Below, in pieces: positions 34,182 through 43,700 of a DNA stretch of 64,000 nt. The stretch is from Myxococcota bacterium (GTDB lineage Bacteria > Myxococcota_A > Bradymonadia > UBA7976 > UBA1532): NCBI GenBank assembly GCA_963169045.1, contig CAUJDF010000014.1:1-64000 (forward strand), given 5' to 3'. The notes under the pieces were generated by a model. That model was not told where the DNA came from. It did no database searches and saw only the letters and a program-made list of their open reading frames with translations. Every line of letters begins with the position of its first letter. Positions within the stretch are counted from its first letter, which is position 1. Both the position numbers and the translations under genes were made by a program.

Positions 34182-36989
34182 ATGTGGCGACGGACGTGGT
34201 GGGTCTGGGCGCTCGGGTGTGTGCTCGTCGCCGGCTGCGACGATGGCTCGGGAGCGTCGCCCGAGGGTGACGCGGCGCCGGTCCCCGACGCCGCGCCGCC
34301 GGACGCCGCGCCGCCGGACGCCGCCACAGCGGACGCGGCCCCCGACGCCGCGCCGGACGCGCAAGCGCCCGATGCGGCGGTGGACTTCGGCGTCCCGCCC
34401 GACGCCGCCCCGCTCTTCGCCGAGGGCTGCCCGCGCCCCGGCCGCGCCGTCGCCCGCCAGATCGCCGATCCGCGCGTCCGGATGGAGGGCCCGAGCGCCC
34501 TGGGCGGCGAGGGCGACTGGCTGCTGATGAACGACCGCGCCGCCTTCATCGTGCAGGCGCCCGAGAACCCGAAGACCTGGTACTACTACGGCGGCATCGT
34601 CGTCGACGCGGTCGCCCTCGACGGCTGCCGCCAGCCGGGCCCCGAGAAGTTCGACGAGCTCGGCCTCGCCATCGGACGCGCCGAGGTCGCCGACTTCCCC
34701 GCCTCGATCCTGCGCGGCTTCGCCGGCGAGTCGGTCGAGGTGATCGCCGACGGGCGCGACGGCGGCGAGGCGCGCCTGCGCGTGCACGGCCGCGACGACT
34801 ACTTCTGGCTCGTCGAGCTCGAGCTCATCCGGCGCGTCTACCTGGGCGGCGGCCGCAAGGATCTGAGCGACCCGCTCGGCCTCGACGTGTTCGTCGACTA
34901 CGTGCTCGAGCCGGACCGCCCCGTCCTGCGCATCGAGCTCCACGTGCGCAACGCCACCGAAGAGGCGACGACGTGGCAGGCCGGCATGGCGGTCTTCTTC
35001 GGCGACGGCACCACGCGGCGCATCTACAACCGCAACGCGCTGTCGCTCGGCGGCTTCGACGTGCGCTTCGGCGTGCCGTGGCTCGTCGCCGAGGGCGGCG
35101 ACGGCGCGTGGGCGCTGGCGTACGGCGGCGCCAACGCCGGCGCGCTGCACCTCTCCGGCGTGGACGCGGTGATCGACGTCAACCAGTTCCTCGCCGCGCC
35201 GCGCCTCGGCCCGGGCGACGAGGCGACGTCGACGTTCTTCTTCGCGGTCGGCCCCACCGACGCCGACAGCGCCGTCCGCCACCTGCGCGACGTCAACCCC
35301 GTTCCGGTGCCGGGCATGGCCTACGAGAACGTGCCGATCGGCGGTCTCGTCACCGAAGCCGGGTCCGGCGCGCCGCTCGCCGGCGCGCTGCTCGAGCTGC
35401 AGACGCCGGGCGCCAACGAGACGTGGATGACGGTCGACGCCTACCGCAGCGGCGCGGACGGCCGCTTCGGCGGCATGCTGCCGGCGTTCCGCGGCGCGCG
35501 CTTCCGCCTCATGCCGTCGCTCGACGGCCGCCCCTCGCCCGAACCCATCGAGATCACACCGGAGGCCGGCGAGGTGAACGTGACGTTCGGCGCCGCCGGC
35601 CGGCTCGCCTGGGACATCCGCGACGGCGGCGGCGACGAGCTGCCGGCGAAGATCGAGCTCTGGCGCGACGGCCGGCGCCACCTGCGCATTTTCGCCACCG
35701 ACGGCCCCGACGCGCACGACGTCGCGCCGGGCGCGTACGAGGTCTCGGTGACCCGCGGCTTCGAGTACGAGGCGTGGCGCGGCCCGATCGAGGTCCGCGC
35801 CGGCGAGGAGGCCCGGCTCGACATCACGCTGCGCCACGTCGTCGACACCGAGGGCTGGCTCTCCTTCGACGGCCACCTGCACGGCGGCCCGAGCGCCGAC
35901 AGCCCCGTCCCCGTCCCCGACCGCATCCGCACCGTCGTCGCCGAGGGCCTCGACGTCGCGCTCAGCACCGACCACGAGTTCGTCGCCGACTGGTCGCCGG
36001 GGGTCGCCGAGACCGGCCTCGGCGAGTGGGTCGACACCGTCATCGGCCAGGAGGTCACCGCCTCGCTGCCCGAGCACTGCAACGCCTGGCCGCTCGTGCC
36101 CGATCCCGACGACCCGCGCGGCGACTTCCCCAAGTGGTACGGGATGGACCTCGACGAGTTCTTCGGCCTGATGCGGGAACGCGGCGCGGGCATCATCCAG
36201 CTCAACCACCCGCGCCAGGGCTGCAACTACCTGTGCCTCATCCAGTACGACCGCCTCACCGGTCTGCCGGGCATCATCGACGGCCGCGGCCTCGGCGTGG
36301 AGGGCGACGATCCGACGCTGTGGTCCTGGAACTTCGACGCCGTCGAGTACATGAACGGCTACCGCTCGCCCTTCGTGGACCCGGACAGCCCGCACGACAC
36401 CGGCATGTTCGAGGACTGGACGAGCTTCCTGAACCTCGGCCACCGCATCACGGCCACCGGCGTGACCGACGAGCACGACTGGGGCCCGCCCGGCAGCCCG
36501 CGCACCTACTTCGTGGGCGGCGAGGCGTTCGACGAGGACGAGATGGTCGAATCGGTGCGCGGCGGCAAGGTGCAGGTGAGCGCCGGCGCGTTCGCGCACG
36601 TCCGCGCCAACGACATGGGGGGGCCGGGCGACACGGTGAGCGCGAGCGAGGGCGCGATCAGCCTGTCGATCCGCGTCGAGGCGATGCCGCAGATCGACGT
36701 CACGCACGTCGTCGTGTTCGTGAACTGCGACGAGGCCCTGAAGATCGCGACGACCGACCCGGCGGGCGTGGTGAAGCTCGACGACACGTTCACGGTGCCC
36801 GTGCCGCAGGACGCCCATGTGATCGTGATGGCGTTCGGCCGCGGCGACATGCCGCTCGGCATGGACGGCTACGACCCGCGCCGCATCCCGCGCGTCACCA
36901 CCAACGCGCTTTACGTGGACGCCGACGCCGACGGCGAGTGGACGCCGCCCGGCGGCAAGACGTGCACCTACTCGCTCGACCCGCCCTGA
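34182..36989 (+). CDS. Lipoprotein with PHP-type (CehA/McbA-like) metallohydrolase domain
   Basis: 935 residues. The lipobox is VLVAGC (Cys19), then a long DAAPPDAAPPDA linker (25-75). Residues about 85-380 are a beta-rich domain. Residues about 382-440 look like a carboxypeptidase-regulatory-like repeat (GGLVTEAGSGAPLAGALLELQ). The C-terminal domain starts near residue 560 with FDGHLHGG, followed by STDHEF, LNHPRQG, VEYMNG and TGVTDEHDW. These His/Asp clusters are the metal site of PHP-domain CehA/McbA family phosphoesterases or amidases. It would be a surface-anchored hydrolase. The 3' end overlaps the convergent deacylase gene by 22 bases. Confidence 0.86.
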   Translation: MWRRTWWVWALGCVLVAGCDDGSGASPEGDAAPVPDAAPPDAAPPDAATADAAPDAAPDAQAPDAAVDFGVPPDAAPLFAEGCPRPGRAVARQIADPRVRMEGPSALGGEGDWLLMNDRAAFIVQAPENPKTWYYYGGIVVDAVALDGCRQPGPEKFDELGLAIGRAEVADFPASILRGFAGESVEVIADGRDGGEARLRVHGRDDYFWLVELELIRRVYLGGGRKDLSDPLGLDVFVDYVLEPDRPVLRIELHVRNATEEATTWQAGMAVFFGDGTTRRIYNRNALSLGGFDVRFGVPWLVAEGGDGAWALAYGGANAGALHLSGVDAVIDVNQFLAAPRLGPGDEATSTFFFAVGPTDADSAVRHLRDVNPVPVPGMAYENVPIGGLVTEAGSGAPLAGALLELQTPGANETWMTVDAYRSGADGRFGGMLPAFRGARFRLMPSLDGRPSPEPIEITPEAGEVNVTFGAAGRLAWDIRDGGGDELPAKIELWRDGRRHLRIFATDGPDAHDVAPGAYEVSVTRGFEYEAWRGPIEVRAGEEARLDITLRHVVDTEGWLSFDGHLHGGPSADSPVPVPDRIRTVVAEGLDVALSTDHEFVADWSPGVAETGLGEWVDTVIGQEVTASLPEHCNAWPLVPDPDDPRGDFPKWYGMDLDEFFGLMRERGAGIIQLNHPRQGCNYLCLIQYDRLTGLPGIIDGRGLGVEGDDPTLWSWNFDAVEYMNGYRSPFVDPDSPHDTGMFEDWTSFLNLGHRITATGVTDEHDWGPPGSPRTYFVGGEAFDEDEMVESVRGGKVQVSAGAFAHVRANDMGGPGDTVSASEGAISLSIRVEAMPQIDVTHVVVFVNCDEALKIATTDPAGVVKLDDTFTVPVPQDAHVIVMAFGRGDMPLGMDGYDPRRIPRVTTNALYVDADADGEWTPPGGKTCTYSLDPP

Positions 36990-37456
36990 TCGGTGCAGAT
37001 CGCGCCCACGGCCCCCTCCGTCACGCGCAGATAGTCCGCCGGCGCGAGCACGATCTGCGTGCCGCGCACGCCCGCCGACACCGCCACCTCGTCGAACAGC
37101 TCGATCGTCTCGTCGACGAACACCGGGAAGGCCTTCTTGCCCCCAAACGCGGTCACGCCCCCGCGGATGTAGCCCGTCAGCGGCTGAACCTCCTTCAGCG
37201 CGACCGTGTCCACCTTGCGGTCGCCCGCCAGCTTCGCCAGCGCCTTCAGGTCGAGCTTCGTGCCCGCCGGGATCACCGCGAGGACGACGCCCACCCGGTC
37301 GCCGCGGCACACCAGCGTCTTGAACACCTGATCCGGCGGCAGTCCGACCTTCTTCGCCACCGTCTCCGCCGACAGGTCGTCGGGGTCCACCTCGTACTCG
37401 CGCAGCGTGTACTTCACGCCGAGCGCGTCGAGCATCCGCGCCGCGTTCGTCTTCAT
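36968..37456 (-). CDS. ybaK: Cys-tRNA(Pro)/Cys-tRNA(Cys) deacylase YbaK
   Basis: 162 residues from ATG 37456. Family features are MKTNAARMLDALGVKYTLREYE at the start, the catalytic Lys K46 in VFKTLV, KLAGDRKV, and GYIRGGVTAFGGKKAFPVF. YbaK clears cysteine wrongly attached to tRNA(Pro) by prolyl-tRNA synthetase. It is cytosolic and a single gene. A TAGACT hexamer on the minus strand at 37465-37470, 8 bases from the ATG, suggests a leaderless message. Confidence 0.93.
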   Translation of the reverse strand: MKTNAARMLDALGVKYTLREYEVDPDDLSAETVAKKVGLPPDQVFKTLVCRGDRVGVVLAVIPAGTKLDLKALAKLAGDRKVDTVALKEVQPLTGYIRGGVTAFGGKKAFPVFVDETIELFDEVAVSAGVRGTQIVLAPADYLRVTEGAVGAICTDQGGSSE

Positions 37457-37464
37457 GGGCGCGC

Positions 37465-37470
37465 AGTCTA
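37465..37470 (-). promoter_or_regulatory. Candidate -10 element (TAGACT) of ybaK, leaderless type
   Basis: Eight bases separate it from the ATG at 37456; there is no ribosome binding site in the gap. Confidence 0.35.
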
Positions 37471-37487
37471 CCCGACGTAACGAGGCC

Positions 37488-37517
37488 TTGACGCTGGTTC
37501 CATTTTGGCTCCACAGT
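37488..37517 (+). promoter_or_regulatory. Promoter and direct-repeat operator of the toxin-antitoxin pair
   Basis: TTGACG (37488-37493) and CACAGT (37512-37517) are 18 bases apart and form a plausible promoter. Between them lie two copies of an 8-base box, TGGTTCCA (37495-37502) and TGGCTCCA (37506-37513), with an 11-base period, one helical turn. Ribbon-helix-helix antitoxins repress their own operon through repeated sites placed like this. Confidence 0.5.
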
Positions 37518-37523
37518 GGCGTC

Positions 37524-37757
37524 ATGGCGAACCTCTCCATCAAGAACGTGCCGGAGGACCTGCTCGAAGCGTTGCGGACGCGGGCGCGACGGAACCACCG
37601 CTCTCTGCAGGGCGAGCTGATGGCCATCCTCGAGGAGAGCGTGTCCCCGTCGCGCGGGCTCACGCCACGGGAGCTGCTCGACGAGGTGCGGCGATCCGGC
37701 CTCGCGACACCGCACGAGGCCGCCGCGATGATCCGCGAGGACCGCGATGTCCGCTGA
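37524..37757 (+). CDS. Ribbon-helix-helix antitoxin (FitA/VapB type)
   Basis: 77 residues from ATG 37524. The N-terminus MANLSIKNVPEDLLEALRTRARRNHRSLQGELMAILEE is the Arc-like ribbon-helix-helix of FitA antitoxins (strand, then helix with RSLQGE). The C-terminal part (RGLTPRELLDEVRRSG, AAAMIREDRDVR) would wrap the toxin active site. It binds and blocks the PIN toxin encoded immediately downstream with an 11-base overlap, and likely represses its own promoter. Confidence 0.9.
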   Translation: MANLSIKNVPEDLLEALRTRARRNHRSLQGELMAILEESVSPSRGLTPRELLDEVRRSGLATPHEAAAMIREDRDVR

Positions 37758-38157
37758 CCTGCGGCTCGCGGAGACGGGGCCGCGCGCCGCCGAGCTGAAG
37801 CTCGTCGACGCCTCCGCGCTGGCGGCGCTGCTGTTCGGCGAGCCCGAGGCGGGGCGCGTCGCCAACCGGCTCCAGGGCCACGTGCTCGCCGCGCCCCACC
37901 TCATCGCGGTGGAGCTCGCGAGCGTCTGCCGCAAGAAGGCGCTCGCGCGCCCCGAGCAGTCGGCGCTGCTGCTCGAGGCGCTGCAACGCCTGCCGGCGCT
38001 GGGATTGCGCCTCGTCGCCGTCGACGCCGCGGCCGTCGCGGAGCTCGCGGTCCGCACCGGCCTGACGGCCTACGACGCCGCCTACCTGTGGCTGTCTCGG
38101 CTGTTCGGCGCGGAGCTCGTCACGCTCGACGACCGGCTCGCGCGCGCCGCGCGCTGA
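37747..38157 (+). CDS. PIN-domain toxin ribonuclease (VapC/FitB type)
   Basis: 136 residues from ATG 37747, inside the antitoxin's last codons. The acidic Mg2+ site of PIN nucleases is complete: D21 in VDASALAALLF, E56 in AVELAS, D110 in TAYDAAYLWL and D128/D129 in LVTLDDRLA. VapC toxins cut tRNA or rRNA. The N-terminal 18 residues before the first strand are a little longer than usual, so a later internal start is conceivable, but the overlap supports this one. Confidence 0.92.
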   Translation: MSADLRLAETGPRAAELKLVDASALAALLFGEPEAGRVANRLQGHVLAAPHLIAVELASVCRKKALARPEQSALLLEALQRLPALGLRLVAVDAAAVAELAVRTGLTAYDAAYLWLSRLFGAELVTLDDRLARAAR

Positions 38158-39287
38158 TCAGAAGCCGTCGCAGATCACGTACCAGTCGGGGAGCGGCGCG
38201 CCGGCGTCCCACGCCGCGGCGCGCTCGACGACGCCAGGCGCGGTGCTGACGAAGAGGTCGGCGTGGACCGATCCGCAGCCGGACGGGCAGTCGCCTTCGC
38301 GGCGATCGACGACGTAGCGGTACGTCTCGCCCTCGCGGACGACGCAGGTCGTCGGTCCGTCGCCGCCGTTGCCGCCGACTTCGTAGCCCTCCATCTCGAC
38401 GCCCGGGAGCTCGTCGTAGAGCGCGGTCAGGCGGACGACGTCGTAGCGCCCGCGCAGCCGCAGCACCACGCGCCACTCGTCGGCGATGTCGGAGAAGTGG
38501 ACCTGCACGTCCTCGTGGCCGTAGGCGGCGTCGAGGCAGTCCCAGGCGTGATAGCGGCCCGCCTGGATGGCGAGCGCCGCGGCCTCGGTGACGAGGAGGA
38601 GCAGCTCCTGCCCGCTGAAGGGCTCGTAGTACTGCGCGTCGACGCCGAGCGCCTCGATGGCGGCGACGTCGGCGACGAGGCGGTCGTAGGTGGCCTGCGA
38701 CGCGACGACGTCGCCGACCCGTTCACGGCGAGGTGCCGCGGGGTCTCGAGCCGGTCGACGACGACCTCGGCCGCGCCGCCGCGCAGGGGGACGCGCGCGA
38801 TGCGCCCCTCGCGCGCGCCGCCGGTGATGTGGTTGTCCGCGCTCCGCTGCGTCCAGTAGAGGTGTTCGCCGAAGACGACGAGGGTCTCCGGGTTGCCCGC
38901 GGCGACGACCTCGGCCGGGCCGCCGTCCGCCGGCAGGCGCCGGATCACGAAGCCGTCGCGGTCGCCCACGAAGGCGTCGTCGCCCGCGACCGCGAGCGTG
39001 CGGACGTTCGCGAGGCGGATCAGCGTGTCGGCCGGCCCGCCCGCGAGCGGCGCGGCGCGGACGCCCTCGGCGGTCGTCCAGTAGAGCCGCGTCGCGCCGG
39101 CGGCCACGAGGAACGGCCCCCGCTCCCCCTCGGCGAAGGCGGTCACGCCGGGGCACGCGTCGGCGCCGCCGTCGGGGAACGCGGCGCCGCCGTCGGGCAC
39201 GGCCGCGCCCCCGTCGGGCGGGTCCGCGTCGCGTCCGCACGCGCCCGCGAGCATCGCCAGCAGCGCCCAGCCGAGCGTGCGCCTCAT
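38158..39287 (-). pseudogene. Lipoprotein gene with a single-base frameshift
   Basis: Starts at ATG 39287 with a signal peptide and lipobox LAGAC (Cys17), then a DGGAAVPDGGAAFPDGG linker. Propeller-like repeats follow (TRLYWTTAEG, EHLYWTQRS), the six-bladed pattern of YWT-type receptors. Near 38720 the frame breaks: the N-part reads RHLAVNGSATSS while the next frame, from GDVVASQATYDR, runs well to a normal end (DWYVICDGF) at 38158. Insertion of one C after GTGAACGG would join them (LAVNGVGDVV). The downstream frame keeps protein-like composition and cysteines, so the break is recent or a sequencing error. A TACCGT hexamer lies 22 bases before the start. Confidence 0.7.
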
Positions 39288-39399
39288 CGCCGCCTCCTGG
39301 CCCCTGCCGACGGTACACGGCGCGCGCGGCCGGGATCCGTTCGTCGCGCAGCCGTGACCCGCATCGGCGCGCCGGCATAGACTCGCGCGCGGAGGTCGC

Positions 39400-40635
39400 A
39401 TGCGCCGCTTCGCCCCGCTCTTCGCGCTCGTGCTCGCCAGCTGCGCCGACGACGGCGAAAAACGCCTCGCCGGGCCCGATCCCGGCCAGTCGGGCCGCGA
39501 CGCCGCGCCCGGGAGCGACGCCGCCCCACCCGACGCCGACGCCGGTGAAGACGACGACGCCGCGCCGCCCCCCGACGGCGACGTCGCCGACCCGGACGCC
39601 GCCGTCGCCGACCCGGACGCCGCCGCCGCCGACCCGGACGCCGGTCCGGGCTGCCCGCCCGGCACGGCCTGCAACCCGATTGAAATCGAGGACTTCCCGT
39701 TCCGCGACGCGCGCGACACGCGCGACGCGCCCGGCGCCGAGTGGGACGCCTACGCCTGCGCGCCGGACACGAACGAGTCCGGCCCGGAGTTCGTCTACCG
39801 CGTCGAGGTCCGCGAGCGCGGCCTGCTGAGCGCGCGCATCGAGGAGGAGCCGCGCGACGACGTCGACATCGACGTGCACCTGCTCGGCACCGCCGACCCC
39901 GACGACTGCGTCGCCCGCGACCACGTCGGCGTCTCCGCGTTCGTCGAGCCCGGCACGTACCACATCGCCGTCGACACCTGGGTGGACGGCGACGGCATGG
40001 CGAAGGCCGGCCCGTTCACGCTCGCCGTCGACCTGCGCCCGCAGGGCAGCGGCGCCTGCGAGACGCTGCCCACGCGCCTCGAGATGTTCTGGCGCGCCTG
40101 CGATCCCGGCGTGCCCGACTGCGTCGCCGAGGGCGGCGCCGTCTTCCTCGACCTGCCGACGAGCGGCCCCGTCGTGAAGGAGGCCCACCTCGTCACCGTC
40201 GCCGACGACTTCGGCGGCGGCTGGCCGCAGGGCAGCCGCGACGGCATCGAGCGACACTACGCGCTCTCCGAGGCCGCGACCGGCTTCGTGACCGAGCGGC
40301 GCGAGCCGTGGGCCCCCGAGGGCGAGGGTGGTTCGATGTGGGGCCAGGCCGCCTACGGCCGCCCGCTGCCGGTCGAGGACGAAGCCTGGTACGTCAACAT
40401 GTACTGGCGCCGCCGCCCCGCCGCCGGCACCCGCATGATCCTCACCAACCCCGAGAACGGGCTCTCGGTCGTCGCCGCCGGCGGCTACGAGACCGGCCCC
40501 GGCGCGAACACCGCCATCGCCGGCGCGAGCGAGGAGATCCACAACTACCTCGGCACGCGCCACCGCTCCCCGATGGTCGTCGGCTTCGCCGCCGATCCCG
40601 ACCTGCCGCTCGGCCCGATCGACTGCGACCGCTGA
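39400..40635 (+). CDS. Lipoprotein with Asp/Ala/Pro linker and PPC-like domain
   Basis: 411 residues. The lipobox is VLASC (Cys15). Residues 20-85 are an acidic linker with repeated DPDAAVADPDAAAADPDA units. The first globular domain (about 95-215) includes IDVHLLGTADPDDCVARDHVG and FVEPGTYHIAVDTWVDGDG, the strand pattern of bacterial pre-peptidase C-terminal (PPC) domains. The rest (HLVTVADDFGGGWPQGSRDG, YVNMYWRRRPAAGTRMILTN) is an unidentified domain. Likely surface-exposed. A TAGACT at 39378-39383 and GGAGG ribosome binding site at 39391-39395 precede it. Confidence 0.8.
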   Translation: MRRFAPLFALVLASCADDGEKRLAGPDPGQSGRDAAPGSDAAPPDADAGEDDDAAPPPDGDVADPDAAVADPDAAAADPDAGPGCPPGTACNPIEIEDFPFRDARDTRDAPGAEWDAYACAPDTNESGPEFVYRVEVRERGLLSARIEEEPRDDVDIDVHLLGTADPDDCVARDHVGVSAFVEPGTYHIAVDTWVDGDGMAKAGPFTLAVDLRPQGSGACETLPTRLEMFWRACDPGVPDCVAEGGAVFLDLPTSGPVVKEAHLVTVADDFGGGWPQGSRDGIERHYALSEAATGFVTERREPWAPEGEGGSMWGQAAYGRPLPVEDEAWYVNMYWRRRPAAGTRMILTNPENGLSVVAAGGYETGPGANTAIAGASEEIHNYLGTRHRSPMVVGFAADPDLPLGPIDCDR

Positions 40636-40662
40636 CCCCGCCCGAAGCCCCACCGGCGAGGC

Positions 40663-40691
40663 TTGACCGACGCCCCTTTCCCGGCTTCGAT
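40663..40691 (+). promoter_or_regulatory. Candidate promoter of the WGR/MoxR/DUF5682/vWA/SWIM operon
   Basis: TTGACC (40663-40668) and TTCGAT (40686-40691) are 17 bases apart, 24 bases before the ATG at 40716. A G-rich ribosome binding site (seven G) lies between. This is the only promoter-like pair upstream of the five-gene block. Confidence 0.4.
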
Positions 40692-40715
40692 GGCAGCCAC
40701 TCTTCGGGGGGGCCC

Positions 40716-43700
40716 ATGCGGCGTTTCGAGTTCGTGGAAGGCACGTCGGCGAAGTTCTGGCAGGTCGCGCTCGACGGCGCGTCGTTCACGGTGACGTGGG
40801 GGAAGATCGGCGCCGCGGGCCAGACGCAGACGAAGGCGTTCGCCTCGGCGGAGAAGGCGCGCGCGGAGCACGACAAGCTCGTCGCCGAGAAGACGAAGAA
40901 GGGCTACGTCGAGGTCGGCGCGCCCGCCGCCGCGCCGCCCGCCGCCGCGCCGCCCGCCGCCGCGCAGGCGGTCGCTGCCGCCGCGCCGCCCGCCGCCGCG
41001 CCGCCCGCCGCCGCGCAGGCGGTCGCTGCCGCCCCGCCACCCGCCGTCGCGCCGCCCGCCGCCGCGCCGCCCGCCGTCGCGCAGGCGGACGCCGCCGCCG
41101 CGCCGCCCGCCGCCGCGCAGGCGGTCGCCGCCGCCCCGCCACCCGCCGCCGCGCAGGCGGTCGCTGCCGCCCCGCCCCCGGCGGACGAGGCGCACGTCGT
41201 CTGGACCGAGGCCGCCCGCGCCCGCTGCACGCTGCGGCCCGGCGGCCGCGCGCCCGAGCCCCCCGCGGGGACGCCCGCCGAGCACTTCGCCGCGGTGACG
41301 CGGTGGTTCGCCACCGTGCGCAAGCGCTGGCACCTCGACCGGTTCGCGCCCGAGGTCCGGCCCGCGGCCGATCGCGCCCTCGCCTGGCTCGCCGGCGGCG
41401 ACCCGACGCCGCCCGACGTGGAGACCGCGGCGATGGCGAGCGTGCTCGTCGGCGCCGGCGGCAGCGCGCCCTGGTACCCGCGCACGCGGGCGGCGTCGAT
41501 GGTGCGCCGGCTCATGGCGCTCTGGGCCGACGCGGGGGGCCTGCCGTGGACCGCGCGCGTGCTCCTCGAGATCCGGCGCTACGCGGAGGCGGGGCACCAG
41601 TACGACCTGCCCTCCGAGGACGGCCTGCTCAACTACCCGCACGTCCCGTGGGCCGTCGCGCTCCGCCAGGAGAGCTCGCCGGAGGGCGCCGGCGGCGACG
41701 CGTGGCTCGAGCTGCGGGACCTGCTCGCGGCCGGCGCCGCCGAGCAGGCCGCCGCGGCGCGCGCGGCGGTGGCCGAGGCCTGGCCGTCGCTGTCGTTCGC
41801 GGAGCGCGAGCTCGTCCTCACCGCCTTCCCGTACGACCGCGACTGGGCCGACGAGCAGGGCGAGACGTGGCTCGCGCACCACGAGGCCTGGACGAAGACG
41901 CGGCGCGCCTCGTTCCCGGACCAGGCGCGGCGCCGGTCGCCGGCGCTGGCGCTGCGCATCCTCGACGTCCTCGTCCGCGCCTACGGCCGCCGGAACGAGC
42001 TGCGCGACCGCGCCTTCGACCTGCTCGACCTGCTCGGCGCGGGCGCGGAGGCGGTGCTGATGCTGCAGTGCGAGCGCGGCGAGTGGGACGACACGCGCAA
42101 GAACGCCGCCGAGGCGCTCGCCTGCATCCGCTCGGCGGGGGTGGCGCGCTTCCTCGCCGGCGAGCTGATGGACCGCGTGACGAAGAGCGTCGCCGCCGAG
42201 TACATGACCGCGCACCCCGACCTCGCGGCGCCGGCGCTCGCCGCGGTGCTCGCCGGCCGCGGCCGGGCGGCCGACGCCGCGGGGACGCTGCTGCTCGCCC
42301 TCGATCGCGCCCACCCCGGGCTGCTCGACGCCGCGCCGCTCCCGCCGGCGCACCGGACGGCGGTCGAGGGGCTGCGGGCGCGCATGCGCGTGCTGCCCGA
42401 GGCGGCGCCCGGCGAGCTGCCGCCGGTCCTCGCGAGCCCGCCGTGGACGAGCAAGAAGCGCCGCCCCGCGCCGGCCGTCGTCGAGGGGCTCTCGCCGCTG
42501 CCGTGGGAGGAGCGGATCGTCTGGGGCCCGCGCGAGCAGGAGCGGGTGCGGCGCCCGGGCGACGCCTGGGCGAAGCGCCCGGGCCAGGGCTTCGCCGAGA
42601 TGGACCCGCGCGTGCGCGCGGGCGGCGTCTCGTGCCCCTACGGCTACCGCGGTCAGGGGCTGTTCTATACGTTCGCGTTCTCCGACGCCGACGCGCTCAC
42701 CGCCTGGAACGAGTGGCCCGCCGCGGAGTTCCGCTACGCCGGCGACGGCCTCTACGGCGCGTTCCTCGCCCGCTTCGGCCTGCCGACGCTGCCCGGCTTC
42801 CTGAAGAACGCCGCGGTCGCGCCCGTGCCCGCCGTCGAGGCCCTGTCGCGGGTGGACTCGCCGCGGCTCGCCGGGCTCATGGCCCACGCGCTCGCCGGCA
42901 AGGCGGCCCGCCGGCACGCCGAGCGCTGGCTCGCCGCCTTCCCCGAGGCGGCCGCCGTCGGCCTGGTCCCGCTCGCGGTGGGGCCGCCCGGCAAGGAGCG
43001 CCGGCAGGCCGAGGAGGCGCTGCGCTGGCTGACCCGCAAGGCGCAGCGGCCGGCCGTCGAGGCGGTCGCCGCCCGCTACGGCGACGAGGCGGCCGCGGCG
43101 GTGCGCGACGCGCTCGACGCCGATCCGCGCGAGCTCCTGCCCGCGAAGATGCCCAAGCTGCCGGCATTCTGGGCCCCGGAGGGGCTGCCGCGGCCCGCGC
43201 TGCGCGGCCGCGAGAAGAGCCTGCCGCTCGCCGCCGTCGCCCACCTCGGCGCGATGCTCTCGATCTCGACGCTCGAGGCGCCCTACGTCGGCCTCGAGGA
43301 CGTGCGGGCGGCCTGCGATCCCGACTCGCTCGAGGCGTTCGCCTGGGCGCTCTTCCAGGCGTGGCTGCTCGCCGGCGCGCCCCCGAAGGAGGTCTGGGCC
43401 TTCCACGCCGTCGGGCTGCTCGGCGGCGACGAGTCGGCGCGCCGGCTCACCGCGCTCGTGCGCGCCTGGCCGGGCGAGAAGGCGCAGGCCCGCGCCGTCG
43501 TCGGCCTCGACGTGCTCGCGCGCATCGGCACCGACGTCGCGCTGATGCACCTGCACGGCATCGCCCAGAAGCTGAAGTTCAAGGCGCTCCAGGAGAAGGC
43601 CGGCGAGAAGATCGACGAGATCGCCGCGGAGCGCGGCCTCGCCGCCCACGAGCTCGCCGACCGCCTCGTGCCCGACCTCGACCTCGACCCGGACGGCTCG

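Noticed and set aside
31770-38057. A 2095-codon open frame on the minus strand
   Set aside because: It lies opposite five well-supported genes and consists of low-complexity Arg/Val/Glu sequence. Stop codons are rare on antisense strands at this GC content.
40919-41186. CRISPR-like array
   Set aside because: The repeats are contiguous with no unique spacers and are in frame as a Pro/Ala linker.
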